40,313 bases of DNA from Peptococcaceae bacterium UBA5356. GTDB lineage: Bacteria; Bacillota; Peptococcia; DRI-13; DTU073. The stretch lies in contig DHPU01000002.1 of assembly GCA_002407935.1 (NCBI GenBank), positions 439-40,751 of the forward strand, read 5' to 3'. Positions 32,233 through 39,525 of the stretch are shown piece after piece. The translations under genes were made by a program, and so were the position numbers. The stretch's first letter is position 1; each line of letters opens with the position of its first letter. The notes under the pieces are model-generated. The model saw only the letters and a list, made by a program, of their open reading frames with translations, ran no database searches and was not told the DNA's origin.

Positions 32233-32424
32233 TCAACGTCTTTTATAGGCGCGTCTATACACATTTTCGTTTTTTCTAGATCCAATTGACCAGATAATAG
32301 CTACATATCCATGCTCATTAGGTTCCGAGTATGTTTCCCATACAATACGCATTCGTGTACCGTTAGAATATTTTTTGCGGCAACCCGTTAAGTTCAGCCC
32401 GTATTTGTTTTGTAATTCTTCACC
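32233..32424 (-). pseudogene. Remnant of a RelE/ParE-like toxin gene
   Basis: On the minus strand about 63 codons read GEELQNKYGLNLTG, then RKKYSNGTRMRIVWE and AIIWSIGSRKNENVYRRAYKR. This pattern (L-x-x-K-x-G-L-N-L-T-G, basic strand, I-W-E, IGxRx-x-x-VY-x-x-A-x-KR) is the second half of a RelE-superfamily toxin. The open frame runs further upstream to about 32499, but that part is hydrophobic and unlike the family, and no antitoxin or ribosome-binding site is seen. I read it as a 5'-truncated remnant. It fills most of the 313-nt gap between mnmA and the PRC-barrel gene. Confidence 0.5.
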
Positions 32425-32530
32425 AATAATACATATAATATTACAACAAATATAATGCAAGATAATAGGAAATAAGTTCTTTTTGTCAGGGAGGTGCATT
32501 TTTAAAGCGGGAAATGGTCATAATATAGGT

Positions 32531-32992
32531 ATGAGAAAAGGGCGTGAACTGAAAAATCTACCGGTGATTGATGTACTTAGCGGACAGCACTTGGGCTATA
32601 TTCGTGATTTTAAAGTGGAGAATCACGAGAATCTAGAGGGCTTGTACATGGTTTCCCTAGATAATCAAGTCTATTATCTTTCCCGGGACTCGATCAGTAG
32701 GATCGGCCGGGATGCGGTGATGGTGAAGCCGGGATTAAGCAAAGTAGTGTTGGAAGGACAGTCTGATTGGGTGGAGGATTCCGGGCTGAATGGTTCTGCT
32801 GTCTTGACTTCCGGTGGCGAGGTTTTAGGGATGGTTTCTGACATTCTTATTGAAGAAAAAGAGGGAAATATTCTCGGCTATGAAGTATCAGACGGTTACT
32901 TTAAGGATCTTTTTTGGGGTAGAAAGGTTATTCCCACGGCAAATGTACTCACTTGGGGTAAGGACACGGTAATTGTCGACGATTTTAGTTAA
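32531..32992 (+). CDS. PRC-barrel domain protein
   Basis: A protein of about 153 residues made of two PRC-barrel-like halves. The first is LPVIDVLSGQHLGYIRDFKVE and the second AVLTSGGEVLGMVSDILIEEKEGNILGYEVS, each ending in a strand that carries a K-P or I-P turn. PRC barrels occur in photosystem, ribosome-maturation and sporulation (YlmC/YmxH) proteins; the exact role is unknown. The start is unclear. ATG at 32531 matches the natural domain start, but its ribosome-binding site is poor, whereas a strong GGGAGG lies 35 nt upstream (32489-32494) with no usable in-frame start behind it. It is followed 20 nt on by a zinc-ribbon gene and then a permease. Confidence 0.8.
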   Translation: MRKGRELKNLPVIDVLSGQHLGYIRDFKVENHENLEGLYMVSLDNQVYYLSRDSISRIGRDAVMVKPGLSKVVLEGQSDWVEDSGLNGSAVLTSGGEVLGMVSDILIEEKEGNILGYEVSDGYFKDLFWGRKVIPTANVLTWGKDTVIVDDFS

Positions 32993-33012
32993 AGACAGGG
33001 AGTGAGAAATTA

Positions 33013-33162
33013 ATGAAGTGTCCCGGATGTGGTAGTAAAGCTGTAGGTAAGGTAGGACCGGAACAGTATTATTGCTGGGATTGCTTTATTGAATACCAGT
33101 ATCATGGCAATAGAGCAAAGCTTTATGTTGTGGAGGAAGATGGTGGTCTGGTGGAATTTTAA
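33013..33162 (+). CDS. Small zinc-ribbon protein, 49 residues
   Basis: A short ORF beginning MKCPGCGSKAVGKVG, with two Cys pairs: CPGC (C3, C6) and CWDC (C21, C24), the layout of a single zinc ribbon. GGGAGTG at 32998-33004 lies at good distance from the ATG. It sits between the PRC-barrel and permease genes in the same direction. Function is unknown; small zinc ribbons of this kind can act as nucleic-acid or protein adaptors. Cys spacing, ribosome-binding site and tight packing support it as real. Confidence 0.75.
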   Translation: MKCPGCGSKAVGKVGPEQYYCWDCFIEYQYHGNRAKLYVVEEDGGLVEF

Positions 33163-33188
33163 CTATTATTCCGGAACAAGTGGGGCCG

Positions 33189-34223
33189 ATGAAGATGCTG
33201 AAAAAATTGACGAGAATGAAACGTCCCTTCTGTTTATTGGTGGGACTTTTTCTGCTTTTTTGTTTTTTTTATTTAATTAGAGGGATTTTAGTTCCTTTTG
33301 CACTGGGCTTTTTATTGGCTTATGTATTGGCTCCTTTTGTGGAGGCATTAGAAAACAAGCGAATTTCCCGTGGAACAGCTATCTTGATTGTTTATGTGTT
33401 CTTTATTGGCTTGCTTACCTTGCTGATTTTTTATGCAATCCCCCCTCTGATCAGGGATCTAAATCGTTTGGTAGAAGTTATCCCTAGTTATGCCCGCTAT
33501 ATTCAAGAAACGATAGGGCAAATGCAGGATGGCTTTAGCCGCTTTCCTATTCCTGAAGGAATCAAGCAGGTGGTCAATGAGACGATTATGAGGGTCGAGC
33601 AGATTTCTTTAGGAATTATTCAGAGCTTTGTGCAAGGTTTAATCGGCTTGATAGGGCAAAGCTTTAATTTAATTCTGACTCCGATTGTGAGTTATTATTT
33701 TTTGAGGGATTTTAATCGAATCGGGGGATGTGTTTTACGGGCTATTCCTGTTCGTTACCGCGAAGAGTTAATTCTGCTCGGTAAGGAAATCAACCAGGTC
33801 TTGCGTAACTTTATCAAGGGCAGTCTTTTGTTAGCGTTTTTAGTGGGATTGCTTACGACAATCGGGATGTATCTAATTGGGATGGATTTTCCTGTTTTAA
33901 TAGGAATCATGGTCGGGGTGACGAATATTATCCCTTATTTTGGGGCGATTATTTCGGCTGTACCGGCTTTGCTTTTAGCCCTTGCCAAGTCGAAGTGGTT
34001 GGCTCTTTATGTTCTGGGGTTAATGGTCTTGATTCAACAGATTGAGGGAAATCTTCTTTCACCTAAAATATTAGGCAGTTCGATAGGATTGCATCCGTTA
34101 GTCATTATTTTTGCGCTGCTGGCTGGTGGGCAGTTGTGGGGATTTGGGGGACTTTTGTTGGCTGTACCCGGGGCGGCAGTATTGAAAGTGTTAATTAAGC
34201 AATTATATGTTCGGATGATTTAA
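33189..34223 (+). CDS. AI-2E family permease (YrrI-like)
   Basis: A 344-residue integral membrane protein of the UPF0118/AI-2E exporter family. Two helices come first (about 12-60: LVPFALGFLLAYVLAPFVEAL is characteristic). A third helix, an amphipathic middle (about 90-150), and then a cluster of helices follow, with the family motif NIIPYFGAIISAVPALLLAL and IEGNLLSPKILGSSIGLHPLVIIFALLAGG. Named for E. coli TqsA, the family includes members moving other substrates or ions, so substrate is unknown. ATG at 33189 is chosen; GTG at 33180 is possible, and neither has a strong ribosome-binding site. In Bacillus yrrI lies just before alaS; alaS does not follow here. Confidence 0.88.
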   Translation: MKMLKKLTRMKRPFCLLVGLFLLFCFFYLIRGILVPFALGFLLAYVLAPFVEALENKRISRGTAILIVYVFFIGLLTLLIFYAIPPLIRDLNRLVEVIPSYARYIQETIGQMQDGFSRFPIPEGIKQVVNETIMRVEQISLGIIQSFVQGLIGLIGQSFNLILTPIVSYYFLRDFNRIGGCVLRAIPVRYREELILLGKEINQVLRNFIKGSLLLAFLVGLLTTIGMYLIGMDFPVLIGIMVGVTNIIPYFGAIISAVPALLLALAKSKWLALYVLGLMVLIQQIEGNLLSPKILGSSIGLHPLVIIFALLAGGQLWGFGGLLLAVPGAAVLKVLIKQLYVRMI

Positions 34224-34229
34224 GGTTGT

Positions 34230-34292
34230 AGCCCTGAAGAGTAAAAAATCTTCGGGATAATCTTCGATAACGATTTTTTACTCTTCAGGGCT
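34230..34292. repeat. Perfect 21-bp inverted repeat after the permease gene
   Basis: The left arm 34230-34250 (AGCCCTGAAGAG then TAAAAAATC) is the exact complement of the right arm 34272-34292, around a 21-nt loop containing two TCTTCG-like repeats. It probably works as a bidirectional terminator, but the stem is twice the usual length and no T tail follows it. Confidence 0.85.
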
Positions 34293-34310
34293 GCCTAAAA
34301 ACAGGTGGGC

Positions 34311-34339
34311 TTGTTTATTAGATAAAAATGAGATATAAT
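34311..34339 (+). promoter_or_regulatory. Promoter of the RNase J leader or a small RNA
   Basis: TTGTTT (34311-34316), a 17-nt spacer and a perfect TATAAT (34334-34339). A transcript would start near 34346. Confidence 0.6.
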
Positions 34340-34366
34340 AATAACATTAGTTAAATCAGATTCGGT

Positions 34367-34418
34367 AGTCCTGGGTATGGAAAACCTTCTGGTCGGACTT
34401 TTTTAGAAGGTTTTTTTT
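34367..34418 (+). terminator. Terminator with overlapping alternative hairpin (possible attenuator)
   Basis: AAAACCTTCT (34381-34390) pairs with AGAAGGTTTT (34405-34414), followed by more T. A second stem, AGTCC (34367-34371) with GGACT (34395-34399) followed by six T, crosses it, so the two are mutually exclusive or form a pseudoknot. It lies about 20-70 nt from the predicted start at 34346 and 100 nt before rnj. The remaining gap to 34520 shows only the RNase J ribosome-binding site. Confidence 0.6.
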
Positions 34419-34520
34419 CATATATTATTTTAAGGAATGGTTTAAAATAAAAACAGCTACTAGTGATCGCATGATGATTTATGTCTTGGGATTGTTTAAT
34501 TATGTTTGAGGAGGTTTGTA

Positions 34521-36185
34521 ATGACAGAAAGTAAAAAGCTCTCTTTAATTCCCCTGGGCGGCCTCGGGGAAATCGGTAAAAATATGATGGCTGTTCTTTA
34601 CAATAAGGAAATTATAATCATTGATGCAGGGTTGATGTTTCCAGAGGATGAAATGCTGGGAATTGATATTGTTATTCCTGATTTTACCTTTCTTATTGAA
34701 AATAAAGAGATTATTAAAGGAATTGTCCTTACTCATGGTCATGAGGATCATATTGGGGCTTTACCTTACGTGTTAAAAGAAATTAATGTTCCTGTATATG
34801 GGACGAGGCTTACGTTAGGGTTAGTGAAAGAAAAATTAAAAGAAAATAATGTGACAAATACAAAACTTATTCCCATACATCCGCGAGATAAAATTAAAAT
34901 GGGTACAAGTTTTCAGGTGGAATTTTTCAAAGTAAGTCATAGTATCCCTGATGTGGTAGGAATGGCTATACATACTCCGATAGGAACGGTTATGCATACA
35001 GCGGATTTTAAATTTGATCAAACTCCTGTTGATGGCGAAGTAACTGATTTTGCTCGGATAGCCGAAATTGGGAAAAAAGGAGTATTAGTTTTGCTTTCCG
35101 ATAGTACTAATGTGGAAAGACCTGGTTATACGCTTTCTGAACGTGCTGTCGGACAAACTTTTGATGAGATTTTTCGTACTGCCAGTAATAGGATCATTGT
35201 GGCTACCTTTGCCTCGAATGTGCATCGTATTCAGCAAGTAATTAATTCTGCCTATAAACATAAGCGAAAAGTGGCTATTGTAGGGAGAAGCATGGTTAAT
35301 GTTGTTAATATTGCTAAAGAAATGGGCTATCTTTCTGTCCCTGAAAATACGCTGATTGATATTGCGGAGATTGCTAATTATGCGTATGATCGTCTAACGA
35401 TATTGACAACTGGGAGCCAAGGTGAGCCAATGTCTGCCCTTACGCGTATGGCAATGTCTGATCATCGCAAAGTGGAAATTGTACCTGGTGATACAGTGGT
35501 TATCTCAGCTATGCCTATACCGGGCAATGAAAAATTAGTAGCGAAAACTATTAATCAGCTTTTTTATCAAGGAGCAGAAGTTATCTATGAATCTGTCAGT
35601 GGTGTTCATGTTTCTGGTCATGCTAGTCAAGAAGAATTAAAAATGATGCTTAATTTAGTAAAACCTAAATTCTTTGTACCGGTTCATGGTGAATATCGCC
35701 ATTTGGTTAAACATGCCAATATTGCTCGTCAGTTAGGGATACCTGCGGGAAATATTTTTGTAGCGGAAAACGGACAAATCTTGGATTTTACCGCTCGGGC
35801 AGGTTCTGTAGGCGGTAGAGTTACTGCTGGAAGAATTTTGGTTGATGGACTTGGGGTTGGGGACGTAGGGAATATTGTTTTACGTGACAGAAAACAACTT
35901 TCGCAGGATGGAATCCTGATTATCGTGGTTACTATCAGTAAAGAAGCTAATTTAGTTGTGGCCGGGCCTGATATTGTTTCCCGCGGCTTTGTGTATGTTA
36001 GAGAGTCAGAAGAATTAATGGAAGAAGCAAAGGAAAAAGTGAAAAATGTGTTGGATAAATGTTTTGAGAAGAAAATTACCGATTGGGCAACGATTAAATC
36101 ACAAGTGAGAGATGTCCTAGGAAAATATCTTTATGAAAAAACAAGAAGACGTCCCATGATTATACCCATTATTATGGAAATATAG
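34521..36185 (+). CDS. rnj: Ribonuclease J
   Basis: A 554-residue beta-CASP metallo-beta-lactamase nuclease with 5'-3' exo- and endonuclease activity, central to mRNA decay in Firmicutes. Seen: IPLGGLGEIGKNM at the N-terminus, the metal motif THGHEDHIG (HGHEDH 72-77), HTADFKFD, LSDSTNVERPGYT, the beta-CASP ATFASNVHRIQQ, TTGSQGEPMSAL, HVSGHASQEEL and FVPVHGEYRHL, and a C-terminal domain. ATG at 34521 follows GAGGAGG; a TTG at 34506 overlaps that site. Position before tepA, ylzJ and spoIIIE matches rnjB (ymfA) of B. subtilis. A single RNase J type cannot be ruled in or out from one window. Confidence 0.95.
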   Translation: MTESKKLSLIPLGGLGEIGKNMMAVLYNKEIIIIDAGLMFPEDEMLGIDIVIPDFTFLIENKEIIKGIVLTHGHEDHIGALPYVLKEINVPVYGTRLTLGLVKEKLKENNVTNTKLIPIHPRDKIKMGTSFQVEFFKVSHSIPDVVGMAIHTPIGTVMHTADFKFDQTPVDGEVTDFARIAEIGKKGVLVLLSDSTNVERPGYTLSERAVGQTFDEIFRTASNRIIVATFASNVHRIQQVINSAYKHKRKVAIVGRSMVNVVNIAKEMGYLSVPENTLIDIAEIANYAYDRLTILTTGSQGEPMSALTRMAMSDHRKVEIVPGDTVVISAMPIPGNEKLVAKTINQLFYQGAEVIYESVSGVHVSGHASQEELKMMLNLVKPKFFVPVHGEYRHLVKHANIARQLGIPAGNIFVAENGQILDFTARAGSVGGRVTAGRILVDGLGVGDVGNIVLRDRKQLSQDGILIIVVTISKEANLVVAGPDIVSRGFVYVRESEELMEEAKEKVKNVLDKCFEKKITDWATIKSQVRDVLGKYLYEKTRRRPMIIPIIMEI

Positions 36186-36189
36186 ATTT

Positions 36190-36219
36190 AAAAATGCGTT
36201 CAATGAACGCATTTTTTTT
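36190..36219 (+). terminator. Intrinsic terminator after rnj
   Basis: AAAAATGCGTT (36190-36200) pairs with AACGCATTTTT (36206-36216) over a CAATG loop, ending in eight T residues in all (36212-36219). Confidence 0.85.
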
Positions 36220-36270
36220 ATAGATATACACAAAATATTAACATAAGAGATGCTGAAGGAGGAAATTTGT

Positions 36271-36999
36271 TTGCCAAATGTGACACCAGATCATACTGGC
36301 TCCCGTAGCAGAAAAAAAGCAAGGAATCCCATGGTGGAAAACATAAAAGAGTTAGGAGTACCGCAGGTACCACAGGAACAAATCTCTAATATACATTGTC
36401 TTACGATTGTTGGACAAGTAGAAGGTCATCTTCTTTTGCCACCGCAAAATAAAACGACAAAATATGAGCATGTTATTCCTCAGCTTGTTGCAGTTGAACA
36501 ATGCCCTCAAATAGAAGGGTTGTTGATTATTTTAAATACAGTTGGGGGGGATGTGGAAGCTGGGCTAGCTATAGCGGAGATGCTTAATGGACTATCTAAA
36601 TCAACAGTATCTATTGTACTAGGAGGCGGACACAGTATTGGAGTACCTATTGCGGTTTCTGCAGATTATTCATTTATTGCGGAATCAGCGACCATGACTA
36701 TTCATCCGATTCGTTTAACAGGATTAGTTATTGGTGTCCCCCAAACTTATGAGTATTTAGATAAAATGCAGGATCGGGTGATTCATTTTATTGAAAAACA
36801 TTCAAATATCTCCACAGAGAAATTAAGAGACTTGATGTTTCGTACCGGTGACCTCGCTCGAGATATTGGTACAGTCTTAGTGGGGATAGATGCAGTTAAG
36901 ATTGGCTTAATTAATGAAGTGGGCAGTCTTTCTCAGGCCGTTAATAAATTAAATGAATTAATTAACTTAAAGAAAACAGAGGGGAGACCTTTGCAATGA
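36271..36999 (+). CDS. tepA: ClpP-class serine protease TepA (YmfB)
   Basis: A 242-residue ClpP/crotonase-fold protein. TepA was named translocation-enhancing protein, a cytosolic peptidase linked to signal-peptide handling. The ClpP-like signatures are LLIILNTVGGDVEAGLAIAEML, the Ser region GGGHSIGVPIAVSAD and the His region TMTIHPIRLTG, followed by an Asp-containing helical end. The N-terminal 50 residues are basic and specific to this branch. TTG at 36271 is chosen because AAGGAGG (36256-36262) is 8 nt upstream; the in-frame ATG at 36250 precedes that site. It overlaps ylzJ by 4 nt. Confidence 0.9.
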   Translation: MPNVTPDHTGSRSRKKARNPMVENIKELGVPQVPQEQISNIHCLTIVGQVEGHLLLPPQNKTTKYEHVIPQLVAVEQCPQIEGLLIILNTVGGDVEAGLAIAEMLNGLSKSTVSIVLGGGHSIGVPIAVSADYSFIAESATMTIHPIRLTGLVIGVPQTYEYLDKMQDRVIHFIEKHSNISTEKLRDLMFRTGDLARDIGTVLVGIDAVKIGLINEVGSLSQAVNKLNELINLKKTEGRPLQ

Positions 37000-37220
37000 T
37001 TATGTATACGCCTGTTCCCCCAGAAATATTGTGGTATGAAGAAGGAAAGGAAGAGGTTCAGCTAATTGAAGGAGCTGTTGAGGGAATACCAGTACAATTA
37101 AAATTAGCGAATGGTCATAATCCGGTGGTAGAAAGGGTCTTAAGTACAGACCCGGCACATTTTTTAAAAAGAGCTTGTCAACCCGGAAATGAAGTAAACG
37201 GTGATTGTGCTAAAATTTAA
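36996..37220 (+). CDS. ylzJ: YlzJ-like protein
   Basis: A 74-residue protein of the YlzJ-like family, recognised by the MYTPVPPEILWYEEG start, then a GIPVQLKLANGHNPVVERVLSTDPAHFL core. Function is unknown. The fixed order tepA-ylzJ-spoIIIE holds from Bacillus to clostridia. The ATG overlaps the tepA stop as ATGA, with GGGGAG upstream, so translation is coupled. Confidence 0.85.
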   Translation: MIMYTPVPPEILWYEEGKEEVQLIEGAVEGIPVQLKLANGHNPVVERVLSTDPAHFLKRACQPGNEVNGDCAKI

Positions 37221-37233
37221 TATTGATTATAAT
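37205..37233 (+). promoter_or_regulatory. Candidate promoter for spoIIIE
   Basis: TTGTGC (37205-37210), a 17-nt spacer and TATAAT (37228-37233), overlapping the end of ylzJ. Its transcript would begin inside the following palindrome. A second option is TTGACA (37242-37247), 18 nt, TACACT (37266-37271). Confidence 0.4.
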
Positions 37234-37267
37234 AGATAGTGTTGACAAATGATGTCAACACTATCTA
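37233..37267. repeat. Perfect 15-bp palindrome upstream of spoIIIE
   Basis: TAGATAGTGTTGACA (37233-37247), spacer AATGA, and the exact complement TGTCAACACTATCTA (37253-37267). No T tail follows, so a simple terminator is less likely. It may be an operator or a 5'-end mRNA hairpin; the left arm contains a TTGACA. Confidence 0.8.
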
Positions 37268-37289
37268 CACTATAGTATGAGGTGAAATC

Positions 37290-39497
37290 ATGCCAAAACA
37301 GACTACATTAAAAGAAGAAATAAAACAAGAGTTAGTCGGTATTTTTCTTTTAGCTTTAGGGATATTTGTGTCTTTTTGTTTATGGAAAGAGAATACTGTC
37401 GGTGACTCCATATCTATTGGCGCGATAGGTAGTTTTATAAATGGCTTATTAAAAAGTTTATGCGGTTCTGGAAAAATCTTCGTACCTGTAATTTTATTCG
37501 TTGCAGGTCTAAGTAAAATGACTAAACGGTTGAAATTTGATCAGTTTTCATTACTTTCTGCTTTGTTTCTTTTCTTGTCTTTTCTTGCTTTGTTTCATTT
37601 AAATTTACCTGTAGAAGTTCAGACGTTCTCTTCAGGTTGGGAAGGTTTGGGAGGAGGAATTGCAGGTGCCTTTCTATCCTATTTATCGGTGACTCTCTTC
37701 GGTAGAGGTGGCTCTTATATTTTTTGGGGTGTTATGATTGTGGCAGCAACTGTTGGCATTATTAAAAAGACTTTGAGCGATATAATAACCCAATTGTATA
37801 CTCAATTAAAAAACTTCTTGGTGCGTATCCGACAAGAATTAGTTGATTTTCTTTTTGAACAAACTGAAGAAAGGGGAGAGGAGGAAGAAACTAGGTTAGA
37901 AAAAAAACAGGCTAGAAAAGTCACGAAAAGGGATCATCCTCCTTTAATTGTGGATCCTATTGAAAATGCCGAGGCTTTAATTAATGAGGTTAATTCATCG
38001 CCAGCTTTGATTATGAATTTGAATAAGTCCGTAAAAGAAAACGAGAATAGTAATAGATTGGAGTTAGAAGATTATCAACTTCCTCCTTTTACGTTAATTA
38101 AGAATCAACCTAAAGTGAAAAGTTTAAGGCTTAATAAGGATATAACTGATAACGTTCATATTTTAGAGGAAACGCTGGATAACTTTGGAGTAAAAGCTAG
38201 GGTAACGCAGGTGAGCAGAGGGCCTAGCATCACTAGATATGAATTACAGCCTCCCCCGGGTGTTAAAGTAAGTCGTATTGTTAACCTAGCTGATGATATT
38301 GCGCTTTCTTTGGCTGCTCCACAAGTGCGGATAGAAGCCCCTATTCCTGGAAAAGCGGCGATTGGGATCGAAGTACCTAATGAAGAAATTGCGGTTGTCT
38401 CTTTACGTGAAGTTTTAGAGACAGGTCTTTTTCAAGAATCTTCTTCTAAATTAACCGTAGCTTTAGGTAAAGATATCGCAGGAAATCCTATTGTGGCTGA
38501 TTTAGGGAAAATGCCCCATTTGCTTATTGCAGGATCAACCGGTTCCGGTAAAAGTGTTTGTATGAATGCTTTAATTGCCAGTATTTTATTTAAGACTTAT
38601 CCTCATGAAGTAAAAATGCTGATGATTGATCCTAAGGTAGTTGAATTATCTACTTATAATGGAATACCCCATCTTGTTTCACCTGTTGTTACTGATCCCA
38701 AAAAGGCGGCGACGGCATTACGGTGGGCAATTCATGAAATGGAGAATAGATATGAGCTCTTTGCGGGAATTGGCGTAAAAGATATCCAGCGTTATAATCA
38801 AGTTATGAAGAAAGAAGCTGGAGATTCGGCTTTTCTCCCCTTGCCCTATATTGTGATTTTTATCGATGAGTTAGCTGATTTGATGATGGTAGTACCTGCT
38901 GATGTAGAAGATGCGATTTGCCGTTTGGCTCAAATGGCCAGGGCGGCAGGAATTCACCTGGTGATAGCTACTCAAAGACCTTCGGTTGATGTTATTACCG
39001 GGGTGATAAAGGCCAATATTCCTTCGAGAATTGCTTTTGCTGTTTCTTCACAAACTGATTCGCGTACTATTTTGGATATGGGAGGAGCAGAACATTTATT
39101 AGGTCGTGGAGATATGCTTTTTTATCCCACAGGAATGGCTAAACCGATTAGAGTGCAAGGTGTTTATGTTTCTGAACAGGAGATTGAAGTTCTTGTGGAG
39201 TTTTTAAAAGCGCAAAACAAGCCGGTTAACCTTACGGATCCTTGGGAAAATACAGAAACAGAAACAGTTGAATCGGTCGAAGAGGATCCTTTACTTGCGG
39301 AAGCGGCCAAATTATTTATTGAAAGTGGTCAAGCCTCTATTTCTCTTTTACAGCGACGCATGAGAATTGGTTATAATCGGGCTGCCAGGATTATTGATCA
39401 GTTGGAGGATAGAGGGATTATTGGTGGCTATGAAGGTAGTAAACCACGAACAATCCGTATGACTTGGGAAGATTACGAAAAAACTTTTGGCAGTTAA
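37290..39497 (+). CDS. spoIIIE: DNA translocase FtsK/SpoIIIE
   Basis: A 735-residue septal DNA pump that moves chromosome into the forespore or clears it from the division site. Four membrane helices come first (about 15-160), then a charged linker (about 185-265), the alpha domain, and the motor with Walker A GSTGSGKS (415-422) and Walker B IVIFIDELAD (D526-E527). The C-terminal gamma winged helix (about 660-730: SISLLQRRMRIGYNRAARIIDQLEDRGIIG) reads orienting DNA sequences. GAGGTGA lies before the ATG. Normal length for SpoIIIE. Confidence 0.96.
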   Translation: MPKQTTLKEEIKQELVGIFLLALGIFVSFCLWKENTVGDSISIGAIGSFINGLLKSLCGSGKIFVPVILFVAGLSKMTKRLKFDQFSLLSALFLFLSFLALFHLNLPVEVQTFSSGWEGLGGGIAGAFLSYLSVTLFGRGGSYIFWGVMIVAATVGIIKKTLSDIITQLYTQLKNFLVRIRQELVDFLFEQTEERGEEEETRLEKKQARKVTKRDHPPLIVDPIENAEALINEVNSSPALIMNLNKSVKENENSNRLELEDYQLPPFTLIKNQPKVKSLRLNKDITDNVHILEETLDNFGVKARVTQVSRGPSITRYELQPPPGVKVSRIVNLADDIALSLAAPQVRIEAPIPGKAAIGIEVPNEEIAVVSLREVLETGLFQESSSKLTVALGKDIAGNPIVADLGKMPHLLIAGSTGSGKSVCMNALIASILFKTYPHEVKMLMIDPKVVELSTYNGIPHLVSPVVTDPKKAATALRWAIHEMENRYELFAGIGVKDIQRYNQVMKKEAGDSAFLPLPYIVIFIDELADLMMVVPADVEDAICRLAQMARAAGIHLVIATQRPSVDVITGVIKANIPSRIAFAVSSQTDSRTILDMGGAEHLLGRGDMLFYPTGMAKPIRVQGVYVSEQEIEVLVEFLKAQNKPVNLTDPWENTETETVESVEEDPLLAEAAKLFIESGQASISLLQRRMRIGYNRAARIIDQLEDRGIIGGYEGSKPRTIRMTWEDYEKTFGS

Positions 39498-39525
39498 TAA
39501 AGCAATAAAAAAGGAGGGGAAAAAG

